Program-made: the position numbers and the translations under genes
Shown here: in pieces, positions 30,152 through 39,503 of the stretch
How positions within the stretch are numbered: the stretch's first letter is position 1
Layout of the letters: each line of letters opens with the position of its first letter
Source of the DNA: CAYFKJ01 sp964528595
Lineage (GTDB): Bacteria; Pseudomonadota; Alphaproteobacteria; UBA2966
Assembly (NCBI GenBank): GCA_964528595.1
Contig: CAZGTM010000011.1
Coordinates: 1 to 64,000 of the forward strand
Direction: 5' to 3'
DNA length: 64,000 nt
Notes under the pieces: model-generated
What the model was told of the DNA's origin: nothing
The model's database searches: none
What the model saw: only the letters and a program-made list of their open reading frames with translations

Positions 30152-31369
30152 ATGTTCCGCGTTTCCCAATACATGCGAACCCTGGCCGGCAACGCGCCCG
30201 AAACCCGGCGCGGCAGCGGTGGCGGATCGCCGCCGGGTCCCGTCGTCATCTGGAACCTGATCCGGCGCTGCAACCTGACCTGCAAGCACTGCTATTCGAT
30301 TTCCGCCGACAAGGACTTCACTGGCGAATTGTCGACCGATGAGATCTTCGGCGTGATGGACGATCTCAGGGAATTCCGCGTGCCCGTGCTGATCCTCTCG
30401 GGCGGCGAGCCCCTGCTGCGGCCCGATATTTTCGATATCTCCCGGCGCGCCAAGGCCAAGGGCTTCTACGTCGGGTTGTCGACCAACGGCACCCTGATCG
30501 ACGCCGACAACATCGACGCCATCGCCGAGGTCGGCTACGACTACGTCGGCGTTTCCATCGACGGCCTGCAGGCGACCCACGACACCTTCCGGCGCAAGGC
30601 CGGCGCCTACGACCAGTCCATGCGCGGCATCGCGCTGTGTCAGGACCGCGACCTGCGCGTCGGCCTGCGCTTTACCATGACGCAGGACAACGCCCACGAA
30701 CTGCCCGAGATGATGGACAAGATGGAGGCCGACGGCATCGACCGCTTCTACCTCTCGCACCTCAACTACGCCGGCCGCGGCAACCACAACCGGGGTTCCG
30801 ACGCCGTCTTCCAGGCCACGCGCGAGGCGCTCGACATGCTGTTCGACCGGGCCTGGAAAGATGCCGAAGCCGGCGGGATGCGCGATTACGTCACCGGCAA
30901 CAACGACGCCGACGCCATCTACTTCCTGATGTGGGTGGAGCGCAACATGCCCGAGCGCCTCAACGATATTCGCCCGATGCTGGAGCGCTGGGGCGGTAAT
31001 TCCTCGGGCGTCAACATCGCCAACATCGACAACCTGGGCAATGTCCATCCCGACACCATGTGGTGGCATCACACCCTGGGCAACGTGCGGGAACGGGCGT
31101 TCTCCGAGATCTGGCGGGACACCTCCGATCCGCTGATGGCGGGCCTCAAACAATCGCCCCGCAAGGTCAAGGGCCGCTGCGCCGGCTGCGCCCATTTCAG
31201 CATCTGCGGCGGCAATACCCGCGTGCGGGCCTACCAGCTGACCGGCGACGCCTGGGCCGAGGACCCGGGTTGTTACCTTTCGGACGAGGAGATCGGGGTC
31301 TCGGGTGGCGGCGACCGCCTCAAAGTCGTACCTTTCTCCGCGACACGGGGAAAACGAAGGACCGCCTGA
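30152..31369 (+). CDS. nirJ: radical SAM heme d1 biosynthesis protein NirJ
   Basis: A 405-residue radical SAM enzyme. The SAM-cluster motif is CNLTCKHCY (Cys40, Cys44, Cys47), followed by SGGEPLLRPD and GLSTNGTLID. The C-terminal SPASM-like region has CAGCAHFSICGG and DPGCYLS for a further cluster. NirJ replaces propionate groups of didecarboxysiroheme with keto groups. It follows nirH with a GGAGG site, and nirN starts 2 bases after its stop. Confidence 0.95.
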   Translation: MFRVSQYMRTLAGNAPETRRGSGGGSPPGPVVIWNLIRRCNLTCKHCYSISADKDFTGELSTDEIFGVMDDLREFRVPVLILSGGEPLLRPDIFDISRRAKAKGFYVGLSTNGTLIDADNIDAIAEVGYDYVGVSIDGLQATHDTFRRKAGAYDQSMRGIALCQDRDLRVGLRFTMTQDNAHELPEMMDKMEADGIDRFYLSHLNYAGRGNHNRGSDAVFQATREALDMLFDRAWKDAEAGGMRDYVTGNNDADAIYFLMWVERNMPERLNDIRPMLERWGGNSSGVNIANIDNLGNVHPDTMWWHHTLGNVRERAFSEIWRDTSDPLMAGLKQSPRKVKGRCAGCAHFSICGGNTRVRAYQLTGDAWAEDPGCYLSDEEIGVSGGGDRLKVVPFSATRGKRRTA

Positions 31370-31370
31370 C

Positions 31371-32927
31371 ATGCGCCTATTCGGCATCCTTGCGGTGGCG
31401 GCAGGGATTGTGACGGCTTCCGCGACACTGGCGCTGGGCCAGACGCCGCGGCAGAACTACGATAATTTCTGCGCCTGGTGCCACGGCGCCGACCGGCTCG
31501 GCGGACAGGGCCCGGCGCTGTTGCCGGAAAACTTGAAACGCTTGCGCAAGGCCAAAGCGGCCGGCGTCATCGCCCGCGGCCGCCCGGCCAGCCAAATGCC
31601 GGCCTTCGGGCAACAGCTCTCGAAAGCCGATATCGATGCCCTGGTGACGTTGATCTACACGCCGCTTGCGCACATTCCCGACTGGGGTATGGCGGAGATC
31701 TCGAAATCGCGTAAATTTATAACGCGCCTGGCGGACCTGCCGAAAGCGCCTCAACACCAGGCCGATCCCCTTAACCTCTTCACCGTGGTGGAAACCTTCG
31801 ATCACCACATCACCATCCTCGACGGCGACCGCTTCGAGCCGCTGGCCCGCATGAAGACGCGCTTCGCGGTGCACGGCGGCGCCAAGTATTCGCCGGACGG
31901 CCGCTTCGTCTACCTCGCCTCCCGCGACGGCTGGGTCTCGATGTACGATCTTTGGGGTCTGCAGCCGGTGGCCGAAATCCGCGCGGGCATCAACACGCGC
32001 AACGTGGCGGTCTCGTCGGACGGCAAGTTCCTGATGGTGGCCAACAACCTGCCGCACACCCTGGTCGCCCTGTCGGCCAGGGACCTGGCGCCGATCAAGG
32101 TGATCGACGTGAAAGACAACAAGGGCCGGTCCTCGCGGGTCAGCGCCGTCTACACGGCACCGCCGCGCAACAGCTTCGTGGCGGCCCTGAAGGACATCCC
32201 GGAGATTTGGGAAATTCCGTACGATCCCGCCATCAAGGTCTACCCCGGCTTGGTGCATAATCACGAGGAGGGCATGGAAGAGGCGATCCCCATGCCGGGA
32301 CCGTTTCCGGTGCGGCGCATCATGCTCGACGATTATCTCGACGATTTCTTCTTCGACCTCGACTACCGCAACCTGATCGGCGCGGCGCGCAACGCCAAGA
32401 ACGGCCAGGTCGTGAACCTCAACGTCGGGCGCAAGATCGCCGACATCGAGCTGGCCGGCATGCCGCACCTGGGCTCCGGCATCACCTGGCAATATGAAGG
32501 CCGCGACGTCATGGCGACGCCGCATTTGCGCGGCGGTCTGGTCAGCGTGATCGACATGCAATCGTGGCAGACCATCAAGATCATCGAGACCCTGGGGCCC
32601 GGTTTCTTCATGCGCAGTCATGAAAGTTCGCCTTACGCCTGGGTCGACGTTTTTTTCGGCGACAACCGCGATGTCTTGCACGTCATCGACAAACGCACGC
32701 TGAAGATCGTCAAGACCGTCAACCCCGCGCCCGGCCTGACCAACGCCCACGTCGAGTTCGACCGCGACGGCAGCCACGCCCTCATCAGCATCTGGGAGAA
32801 CGACGGCGCCATCGTGATTTACGACGCCAAGACGCTGGCGGAGGTCAAGCGCCTGCCCATGAAGAAGCCGAGCGGCAAGTACAACGTCTGGAACAAAACC
32901 CGCTACGCCGCCGGCACCAGCCATTAG
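31371..32927 (+). CDS. nirN: NirN, c-type cytochrome with d1 domain
   Basis: A 518-residue NirS-like periplasmic protein with a signal peptide (about residues 1-23), a cytochrome c domain with CAWCHG (Cys34, Cys37, His38), and a d1-type propeller (HNHEEGMEEAIPMPG, GMPHLGSGITWQYEGR). NirN catalyses the last step, dehydrogenation of dihydro-heme d1, and hands the cofactor to NirS. It is distinguished from NirS by its place at the operon end and its lower similarity. A recurring inverted-repeat element follows the stop. Confidence 0.92.
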   Translation: MRLFGILAVAAGIVTASATLALGQTPRQNYDNFCAWCHGADRLGGQGPALLPENLKRLRKAKAAGVIARGRPASQMPAFGQQLSKADIDALVTLIYTPLAHIPDWGMAEISKSRKFITRLADLPKAPQHQADPLNLFTVVETFDHHITILDGDRFEPLARMKTRFAVHGGAKYSPDGRFVYLASRDGWVSMYDLWGLQPVAEIRAGINTRNVAVSSDGKFLMVANNLPHTLVALSARDLAPIKVIDVKDNKGRSSRVSAVYTAPPRNSFVAALKDIPEIWEIPYDPAIKVYPGLVHNHEEGMEEAIPMPGPFPVRRIMLDDYLDDFFFDLDYRNLIGAARNAKNGQVVNLNVGRKIADIELAGMPHLGSGITWQYEGRDVMATPHLRGGLVSVIDMQSWQTIKIIETLGPGFFMRSHESSPYAWVDVFFGDNRDVLHVIDKRTLKIVKTVNPAPGLTNAHVEFDRDGSHALISIWENDGAIVIYDAKTLAEVKRLPMKKPSGKYNVWNKTRYAAGTSH

Positions 32928-32941
32928 CAATTATTTGGTGT

Positions 32942-32969
32942 CTTAATTGGTGTCAGGCACTTAATTAAG
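32942..32969 (+). repeat. recurring operon-end element, copy 2, with inverted arms
   Basis: Arms CTTAATT (32942-32948) and AATTAAG (32963-32969) flank the core GGTGTCAGGCAC. The core begins 22 bases after the nirN stop. It may form an RNA hairpin or be a small dispersed repeat. Confidence 0.45.
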
Positions 32970-33051
32970 GTTAACGGTTGTTGGCCGTTGGTTTTCAACG
33001 CGGCGAAAAGTCTCTAGGCTTTCAGCTTCACCCGACCGGAAAGAGGCTTTC

Positions 33052-34068
33052 ATGGAATACCACACCCTCGGCCAGAGCGGCCTTCGCGTCTCGCCACTGT
33101 GCCTCGGCACCATGATGTTCGGCGGCCCGACCGACGAGGCCACGGCGGCGCGCATCGTCGACACGGCGTACGACCAGGGCGTCAACTTCATCGATACCGC
33201 GGACGTTTACACCGGCGGCGCCTCGGAGGAAATCACCGGCCGCGCCATCGCCGCCCACCGCCACGACTGGGTGCTGGCGACCAAGTGCGGCAACCAGATC
33301 GGCGATGGCGCCAACCGCGCGGGTGCGGGTCGCAAATGGGTGCTGCAGGCCTGTGATGAGAGCCTCGCGCGCCTCGGCACCGACTACATCGACGTCTACT
33401 ACCTGCACAAGGAAGACCTCGAAACGCCGCTGGAGGAAACCGTTTCGGCCCTGGGCGACCTGATCCGGGCGGGCAAGGTGCGCCACTTCGGCGTCTCCAA
33501 TTTCCGCGCCTGGCGGGTGGCCGAGATCGTCAACGTCTGCGCCGATCTCGGCGTCGACAAACCCATCGTCAGCCAGCCCTACTACAACGCCATGAACCGC
33601 ATGCCCGAGGTCGAACACCTGCCGGCCTGCGACCACTACGGCATGGGCGTGGTGCCCTACAGCCCGCTGGCGCGCGGCGTGCTGACCGGCAAGTACAAGC
33701 CGGAGGAACTCAGCAAGCCGACCGAGGGAACCCGGGCCGGACGCAACGACATGCGCCTGATGCAGACGGAATGGCGCGAGGAATCGCTGATCATCGCCCA
33801 GGATCTCAAATCCTATTGCGACGACAAGGGGATCAAACTGACGCACTACGCCGTCAACTGGGTCCTCAACAATGCACTGGTGACGGCGGTCATCGGCGGC
33901 CCGCGCACGGAAGAGCAGTGGGACGACTACGTGGCCGCGCTGGACTACGAGTTTACGGCCGAGGACGAAGACCTGCTCAACAGCCTGGTCACCGTCGGCC
34001 ACCCCTCGACGCCCGGCTACAACGATCCGGCCTACCCCATCGAGGGCCGCGTGACCTATTCGGAATAA
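33052..34068 (+). CDS. aldo/keto reductase
   Basis: A 338-residue NADPH-dependent oxidoreductase of the AKR superfamily (voltage-gated K-channel beta subunit/YghZ-like branch). The catalytic tetrad is visible: Asp and Tyr in NFIDTADVYTGG, Lys in LATKCGNQ and His in YYLHKEDLETP. NADP-binding residues lie in YSPLARGVLTGKYK. The substrate is unknown. It forms a probable two-gene unit with the dehydrogenase starting 4 bases after its stop. ATG at 33052 follows GAAAGAGG. Confidence 0.85.
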   Translation: MEYHTLGQSGLRVSPLCLGTMMFGGPTDEATAARIVDTAYDQGVNFIDTADVYTGGASEEITGRAIAAHRHDWVLATKCGNQIGDGANRAGAGRKWVLQACDESLARLGTDYIDVYYLHKEDLETPLEETVSALGDLIRAGKVRHFGVSNFRAWRVAEIVNVCADLGVDKPIVSQPYYNAMNRMPEVEHLPACDHYGMGVVPYSPLARGVLTGKYKPEELSKPTEGTRAGRNDMRLMQTEWREESLIIAQDLKSYCDDKGIKLTHYAVNWVLNNALVTAVIGGPRTEEQWDDYVAALDYEFTAEDEDLLNSLVTVGHPSTPGYNDPAYPIEGRVTYSE

Positions 34069-34072
34069 CTCC

Positions 34073-35161
34073 ATGGCCAAGTACAAGATCGCCGTGGTGC
34101 CGGGCGACGGCATCGGGCCCGAGGTTTGCCGGGCCGCCGTGTCGGTATTGCAAGCCAGCGCCGTCGCCGAGCGGTTTGAATTCACCGAACATGCCGCCGG
34201 GGCGGATAGCTACACGGCGACCGGCGATGCTTTTCCTGAAGACACCATGGCGGCCTGTCGCAGCGCCGATGCCGTGTTGCATGGCGCCGCGGGGTTGCCC
34301 GACGTGCTTTATCCGGACGGCACGGAGGCCGGCCAGGATTTTTCCATGAAAATCCGCGCCGCCCTTGATCTTTACGCCAACGTGCGGCCGATCAAGTTGT
34401 TCGACGGCATTGCCTCGCCCCTGGCGGGACGCAAACCCGGCGACATCGAGTACGTCATCGTGCGGGAAAATACCGAAGGCCTCTATGCCGCGCGGTCGGG
34501 CGGCAATCTCCTGAGGGACGAGATCGCCAGCGATACCATGGTGATCACGCGCAAGGGCACGGCGCGGGTTGTGCGCCAAGCGGCGGAACTGGCCCTGCAG
34601 CGGAACGGCGCGCCGGCCGACGGCAAGCGCCGCGTCACCATCGTCGACAAATCCAACGTGCTGAGGTCCTTCGCCTTCTTCCGCCGCGTCGCCGAGGAGG
34701 TTTTGGCGGACTATCCCGCCGTCGAGGTCGACTACGCCCTTTCGGACGCCGTCACCATCCGTATGGTGGAGCGGCCCGATACCCTCGACGTATTGGTCTC
34801 TGAAAATTTCATCGGCGATATCATTTCGGACCTCGGCGCCGCCACTGTCGGCGGCATGGGCCTCGCGCCCTCGGCCGAACTCGGCGACGACTACGGTTAT
34901 TTCCAGGGCTCCCACGGCACCGCGCCCGATATCGCCGGTAAAGGCGTCGCCAATCCGGTGGCGACGATCCTGTCCGCCGCCGAGATGCTCGACTGGCTGG
35001 GCCGGCGGCACCAGGACCAGCCGCTTACCGCCGCCGCCCAATCCATCCGCGATGCGGCCGGCGGCGTGCTCAAGGCCGGCGACGCCGCCACGCCCGACCT
35101 CGGCGGCAACGGCACGACGGAGAGCTTCGCCGACGCCATCAGCCGGGCGATGACAGCCTAG
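34073..35161 (+). CDS. isocitrate/isopropylmalate-type dehydrogenase
   Basis: A 362-residue NAD(P)-dependent beta-decarboxylating dehydrogenase: VVPGDGIGPEVCR at the N-terminus, VRENTEGLYAARSGG in the substrate site, VDKSNVLRS with the catalytic Lys, SENFIGDIISDLGA with metal-binding Asp, and GSHGTAPDIAGKGVANP. It could be LeuB (3-isopropylmalate), a tartrate/malate dehydrogenase or a homologue with another 2-hydroxyacid. Context (an aldo/keto reductase upstream, no leu genes) makes a non-leucine role quite possible. Confidence 0.78.
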   Translation: MAKYKIAVVPGDGIGPEVCRAAVSVLQASAVAERFEFTEHAAGADSYTATGDAFPEDTMAACRSADAVLHGAAGLPDVLYPDGTEAGQDFSMKIRAALDLYANVRPIKLFDGIASPLAGRKPGDIEYVIVRENTEGLYAARSGGNLLRDEIASDTMVITRKGTARVVRQAAELALQRNGAPADGKRRVTIVDKSNVLRSFAFFRRVAEEVLADYPAVEVDYALSDAVTIRMVERPDTLDVLVSENFIGDIISDLGAATVGGMGLAPSAELGDDYGYFQGSHGTAPDIAGKGVANPVATILSAAEMLDWLGRRHQDQPLTAAAQSIRDAAGGVLKAGDAATPDLGGNGTTESFADAISRAMTA

Positions 35162-35201
35162 CGGTTGCCGCCTGGGGTGGGCATGGCGGCTGCGCCCGGC
35201 T

Positions 35202-35798
35202 TTATTTATTCGCCGCCATGCCCGCGATATAGGTATGGATCATGTCCTCCACCATGACATCGATGTCCTCGTTTGAAATGAGATCGAGCTTATCGGTCAG
35301 CCCGAGCGAACAGATGCCGTGCAGCGAGGACCACAAAATTCGGGCGGCGCGTTTGTGGTCGTCGGAACCGGGATCGGCGAAGAGCGGCGAAATGACCTCT
35401 TCCACCATGTCGAACAGCACATTGAGTTTTTGCCGGTACCAGGGGGGCACGGTCCGGCCCTCGGGCAGCGAATGCTCGAACAGCGCCAACCACAGATGGC
35501 GTTCCTCCGTCGTGAACATCAGGTATCCGCGGGCGAGCCCGATCAGGCGGTCTTCGATACCGCCGTCTCCGGTAATTCCGGCGGCGATTGCCGGCGCCAG
35601 CCGCTCCAGGGTGCGGCCGTGGACCTCAACAATCAGGTCGTCGAGATCCTCGAAGACATTGTAGATCGATCCAACGGCGCAGTTGACGCCGGCAGCCAGG
35701 CGGCGGGCGGTCAGGGCCGACAGGCCCTCCTTCCTGATGATTTTTTCGGCTTCCGCGATCAAATCGTCACGTAATCCCTCGCGCGGCTTTCTAGGCAT
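35202..35798 (-). CDS. TetR-family transcriptional regulator
   Basis: A 198-residue regulator with an N-terminal HTH (about residues 10-55; GLSALTARRLAAGVNCAVGSIYNVFEDLDDLI) and an all-helical effector domain. ATG at 35798 is preferred to an upstream ATG that would add 16 basic residues. It is divergent from the MFS-acyltransferase gene, and the 127-base gap holds two identical-pattern palindromes that probably are its operators. The ligand is unknown; a lipid or fatty acyl compound is a guess from the neighbour. Confidence 0.85.
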   Translation of the reverse strand: MPRKPREGLRDDLIAEAEKIIRKEGLSALTARRLAAGVNCAVGSIYNVFEDLDDLIVEVHGRTLERLAPAIAAGITGDGGIEDRLIGLARGYLMFTTEERHLWLALFEHSLPEGRTVPPWYRQKLNVLFDMVEEVISPLFADPGSDDHKRAARILWSSLHGICSLGLTDKLDLISNEDIDVMVEDMIHTYIAGMAANK

Positions 35799-35855
35799 AA
35801 GTGTTTGGCTCCGCTTCAATTTTCGGGCTGGATAGAAAAACCTCAAAATTATGCT

Positions 35856-35868
35856 TGAACATAGTTCA
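35856..35868. promoter_or_regulatory. candidate TetR operator 1
   Basis: TGAACATAGTTCA, an inverted repeat TGAAC-N3-GTTCA. Its centre is 33 bases from the second copy. Confidence 0.65.
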
Positions 35869-35888
35869 TTTTTCCGCCATATTCAAAT

Positions 35889-35901
35889 TGAACGTTGTTC
35901 A
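35889..35901. promoter_or_regulatory. candidate TetR operator 2
   Basis: TGAACGTTGTTCA, the same TGAAC-N3-GTTCA pattern, 25 bases before the MFS-acyltransferase start. Confidence 0.65.
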
Positions 35902-35925
35902 TTTATTATTATTCGAGGTCATGCC

Positions 35926-37803
35926 ATGTCGAGCCAGACCCAAGACTCTCTCCTCAAGAGCGGTCGGTTCCTGCCGTTTTTTCTGACGCAGTTTCTGGGC
36001 GCCTTCAACGACAACGTCTTCAAGAACGCGTTGATCATCATGATTGCGCTCAGTGTGGCCAAGGCGGAGGGGAACATGCTCATCAACCTTTGTGCGGGGA
36101 TGTTCATACTGCCGTTCCTGCTGTTTTCCGCTCAGGCCGGACAAATCGCCGAAAAATTCGAAAAATCAGAGCTCATGCGTACGATCAAATTGGCTGAAAT
36201 CGGCATCATGGGCGTGGCGGGTGTGGGTTTCGTCCTCAACAGCCTGCCGCTGCTGATCGGAACGCTTTTCCTGATGGGTCTGCAATCGACGTTTTTCGGC
36301 CCGGTGAAATACAGCCTGATGCCGCAGCACCTCGCGCAGGACGAACTGGTGGAGGGCAACGGCCTGGTGGAGATGGGCACGTTCCTGGCCATCCTGCTGG
36401 GCACGGTGGGCGGCGGGTTGCTGATCGGACTGGAGACCGGGCGCTTCGTGGTCGGTGCGGCGATTATCGTCTTTGCCGCTCTGGGCTGGTTGGCGTCGCG
36501 GCATATTCCCCGCGCCGAGGCAGGTGCACCGGATCTTCGGATCGGCTGGAATCCCGTGAAGGAGACCTACAAGATAATCCGTCTCGCCCGCCAGGACATC
36601 GTTGTCTTCCGCTGCGTCCTCGGCATTTCTTGGTTTTGGCTGATGGGGGCGAGCTACCTTACCCAGTTGCCGAACTATGCCCGCTTCACCCTGGGCGGCG
36701 ACGAGCACGTGATTACGCTGCTGCTGGCGATCTTCTCCATCGGCATCGGCGTGGGGTCGATCCTTTGTGACCGGCTCTCCGGCCACCGGGTCGAACTTGG
36801 CCTGGTGCCGTTCGGCTCACTCGGGCTCTGCTTGTTCGGCTTCGATCTTTATTTCGCGGCCAACCAGCCCTGGACGGGCGCCGGGCTGGTCGGACCGGCA
36901 GCCTTCGCCGCCAACCCGGACAACTGGCGCGTCATGTTTGACCTGGTCATGCTGGGCGTCTTCGGCGGATTTTACATCGTGCCGCTCTACGCCATCATCC
37001 AGAGCCGCACGCCGGCCCGCAACCGCAGCCGCGTCATCGCCGCCAACAATGTCCTGAACGCCCTGTTCATGGTGGCGTCGGCGGGTCTGGCCATGCTGCT
37101 GCTGGGACCGTTAGGCCTCAGCATCCCGGTGCTGTTCCTGGTGGTCGCCGGATTGAACGTCGCGGTGGCCGGTTACATCTATGGCCTGGTGCCTGAATTT
37201 CTGCTGCGCTTCGTCGTTTGGCTTTTGACCATCACAGTCTACCGCGTGAACGCCACCGGTCTGAAAAACATCCCCGAGGAAGGGCCGGCTCTTTTGGTCA
37301 GCAATCATGTGTCCTACGTCGATGCGCTGGTTATCACGGCTGCTTGCCGGCGGCCCATCCGCTTCGTCATGCATGCCGACATCTACAATCTGCCGGTGCT
37401 GCACTTCCTCTTTCGCATCGCCGGTACCATTCCCATCCTGCCGGAGCACCAGGATGCGGCCGTCTATGACGCGGCCTTCCGGCGCATTGCCGACTATCTC
37501 GCCGCCGGTGAAGTCGTCTGCATTTTTCCCGAAGGCAAGATCACCTACGACGGCGAGATGAACGAATTCCGCCGCGGCGTTTCGCGCATTCTCGACGATA
37601 CCCCGGTCCCGGTCGTGCCGCTGGCCATCCAGGGACTTTGGGGCAGCCTTTTCAGCCGCGCCGGCAAAGCCACCAAATGGTATTGGCTGAGGACCGCCAG
37701 ACGCCGCGTCGGCATCGTCATCGATGAGGTCGTGGCGGCCGTGGAGGCCGAGCCTGAACTTCTACAGGCGAGGGTGGCGGCGCTGCGCGGAGATTTACGC
37801 TAG
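35926..37803 (+). CDS. MFS transporter fused to PlsC-type acyltransferase (lysophospholipid salvage type)
   Basis: A 625-residue protein. Residues about 10-420 are an MFS/LplT-like transporter with about 12 TM helices (FLPFFLTQFLGAFNDNVFKNAL is typical of LplT). Residues about 440-620 are a PlsC domain with NHVSYVD (HX4D catalytic motif) and FPEGKITYDGEMNEFRRG. The family flips lysophospholipids across the inner membrane and re-acylates them. Unlike many Aas fusions it has no AMP-binding acyl-ACP synthetase domain. ATG at 35926 follows CGAGGT. It is probably controlled by the divergent TetR gene. Confidence 0.85.
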   Translation: MSSQTQDSLLKSGRFLPFFLTQFLGAFNDNVFKNALIIMIALSVAKAEGNMLINLCAGMFILPFLLFSAQAGQIAEKFEKSELMRTIKLAEIGIMGVAGVGFVLNSLPLLIGTLFLMGLQSTFFGPVKYSLMPQHLAQDELVEGNGLVEMGTFLAILLGTVGGGLLIGLETGRFVVGAAIIVFAALGWLASRHIPRAEAGAPDLRIGWNPVKETYKIIRLARQDIVVFRCVLGISWFWLMGASYLTQLPNYARFTLGGDEHVITLLLAIFSIGIGVGSILCDRLSGHRVELGLVPFGSLGLCLFGFDLYFAANQPWTGAGLVGPAAFAANPDNWRVMFDLVMLGVFGGFYIVPLYAIIQSRTPARNRSRVIAANNVLNALFMVASAGLAMLLLGPLGLSIPVLFLVVAGLNVAVAGYIYGLVPEFLLRFVVWLLTITVYRVNATGLKNIPEEGPALLVSNHVSYVDALVITAACRRPIRFVMHADIYNLPVLHFLFRIAGTIPILPEHQDAAVYDAAFRRIADYLAAGEVVCIFPEGKITYDGEMNEFRRGVSRILDDTPVPVVPLAIQGLWGSLFSRAGKATKWYWLRTARRRVGIVIDEVVAAVEAEPELLQARVAALRGDLR

Positions 37804-37811
37804 GCGGGGCG

Positions 37812-39413
37812 TTAGAACCCAGGCATATCCTCGGGCACGTAGATCGTCTGTTTTTCGCTGACGCCGCGCAGTTCAAACTCGCCGATGGGCGCAAGCGGCG
37901 TGGAACAGCGCTCGGCGAAAGCCGACGAGACGACGACGCGCGGGTCGACCTCCTTGGTCAGGCTTTCGATGCGGGCGGCCTCGTTGGCGGCGGCGCCGAT
38001 GACGGTAAATTCCAGGCGCTCGGGGATGCCGATGTTGCCGTAGGTCAGGCGTCCGACGTGCAGGCCGATGCCGAAGTCCAGCGGGTCGAGGCCTTCGGCC
38101 GCGCGTTCCTCGTTGAACTTCTTCATGCGGTCCTCGGCGTCGGACGCCGCCGTCAGGGCATCGTCACAGGCGCGCTGATAAACCGCGTCCCCGTCCAGCA
38201 AGGGAAACACGGCGAGCACGGCGTCGCCGATGAAACGCAGCACCTCGCCGCCGTATTCGACGACTGGCTTGACCATGCACTCGAAGAAATGATTGAGGAT
38301 GGCGAGGAACTCCTCGCGCGACATGCTCTCGGCCAACGGCGTCGACCCGCGCAGGTCACAGAACCAGATCACGGCGTTCAGTTCCTCCGAATCGCCCCGC
38401 TTGATCAATCCCTTGAGCACCTTTTCACCGGTATGCCGGCCCAAATAGGTCTGCAGCAGCGAATTGCTCATGCTGCGGGCGGCGTGGACTTCGTAGAAAC
38501 GGCTGAGCACCGGCAGGATCTCGTGCACGCGGCCCAGTTCGGCCGTGGTGAAGCCGCCGTCGCGGTCGGTCGACATCGTCAGCGCGTTGATCTGGCCGTC
38601 GGAGAAGGTCATCGGCATGGCGGCGTAATCGGTCATGCCTTCCTCGTGCAGCTGTTTGATGATGCCGTAATCCAGCAGCGGGTTGTCGCCCTCCAGCCGG
38701 CGGCGGATGCCGCCCGCGCCGTTGAATATGGGGATCAGGGGACTGTCGAGGAACAGCGGGCTTGAAAGCGTATCGTGGGTCAGGACGAAGGAATGCACAT
38801 CCTCCTTGTCGGGCCGCCAGACGTAGGCCGAACCGATCAGCAGGGGGTGCAGCGTGCGGATGAAAACCGACATGCGGCTTACCGACATGCCGCTTTCGAC
38901 CAGCACGCGGCCCAGTTGCTGGGTCAAATCGGACGGCGACTGGGTGTCCCAGCCCTCCCGCATCAGCCAGTCGACGAAGACGCTGCCGTGGCTGTCCATT
39001 TCGGTATGGACGGATTCGTAATCGCTGTCCTCGTTGTACGAAACACCCATCTTGGAGAGATAGAAGGCCAGGTGCCCCTTGATGGCGTTGGCCTCCGGCA
39101 GGGGGTTTTCGTACGACCAGACGGCGTCTTCGATCTTGTTGTCGCCGACCTCGAGCGACCAGTACGAGGCGTTGCCCTTGAAGGGGCAGTGGGTGCGGTG
39201 GCGGGTGCGCTGCATGAGGTCCATGCGCACATCCTCGCGGGGGAAGTAGTAGACAGCGGGCAGCCGCGATTCCCGGTAAAGCACCGCCTTGTCGCTGTCG
39301 ACGACGGTGACGCCGTTGTATTCGATCCGGACGTTGTAGTCGGAAACCTCGGCGGAAATTCCGTACTCCGGCAGGGCGCCGTCACCGGCGCCCGCTTGAT
39401 CCGTATCCGACAT
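37812..39413 (-). CDS. DUF427 domain fused to class III adenylate/guanylate cyclase
   Basis: A 533-residue protein. The N-terminal part (about residues 20-115) matches the DUF427 fold, with RTHCPFKGNASYWS and AVWSYENPLPEA. A middle region (about 150-320) resembles a GAF-like sensor. The C-terminus (about 340-530) is a class III cyclase domain: FCDLRGSTPLAESM (metal Asp), RFIGDAVLAVFPL (second metal Asp), GLHVGRLTYGNIG and VIGAAANEAARIE. It probably makes cAMP. ATG at 39413 follows GGGGGT. The DUF427 fusion is unusual. Confidence 0.8.
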   Translation of the reverse strand: MSDTDQAGAGDGALPEYGISAEVSDYNVRIEYNGVTVVDSDKAVLYRESRLPAVYYFPREDVRMDLMQRTRHRTHCPFKGNASYWSLEVGDNKIEDAVWSYENPLPEANAIKGHLAFYLSKMGVSYNEDSDYESVHTEMDSHGSVFVDWLMREGWDTQSPSDLTQQLGRVLVESGMSVSRMSVFIRTLHPLLIGSAYVWRPDKEDVHSFVLTHDTLSSPLFLDSPLIPIFNGAGGIRRRLEGDNPLLDYGIIKQLHEEGMTDYAAMPMTFSDGQINALTMSTDRDGGFTTAELGRVHEILPVLSRFYEVHAARSMSNSLLQTYLGRHTGEKVLKGLIKRGDSEELNAVIWFCDLRGSTPLAESMSREEFLAILNHFFECMVKPVVEYGGEVLRFIGDAVLAVFPLLDGDAVYQRACDDALTAASDAEDRMKKFNEERAAEGLDPLDFGIGLHVGRLTYGNIGIPERLEFTVIGAAANEAARIESLTKEVDPRVVVSSAFAERCSTPLAPIGEFELRGVSEKQTIYVPEDMPGF

Positions 39414-39503
39414 TGTGACCCCCATCACAGCCCGCAAATTCCGGAATCATTCTAACAAACAATATGAGAAAGGGACATGACCGTACCGGTGATGACGCAG
39501 ATG

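Noticed and set aside
31377..32930. Long minus-strand open frame opposite nirN
   Set aside because: Same reasoning: nirN is well supported, and the antisense frame has no recognisable domain or ribosome site.
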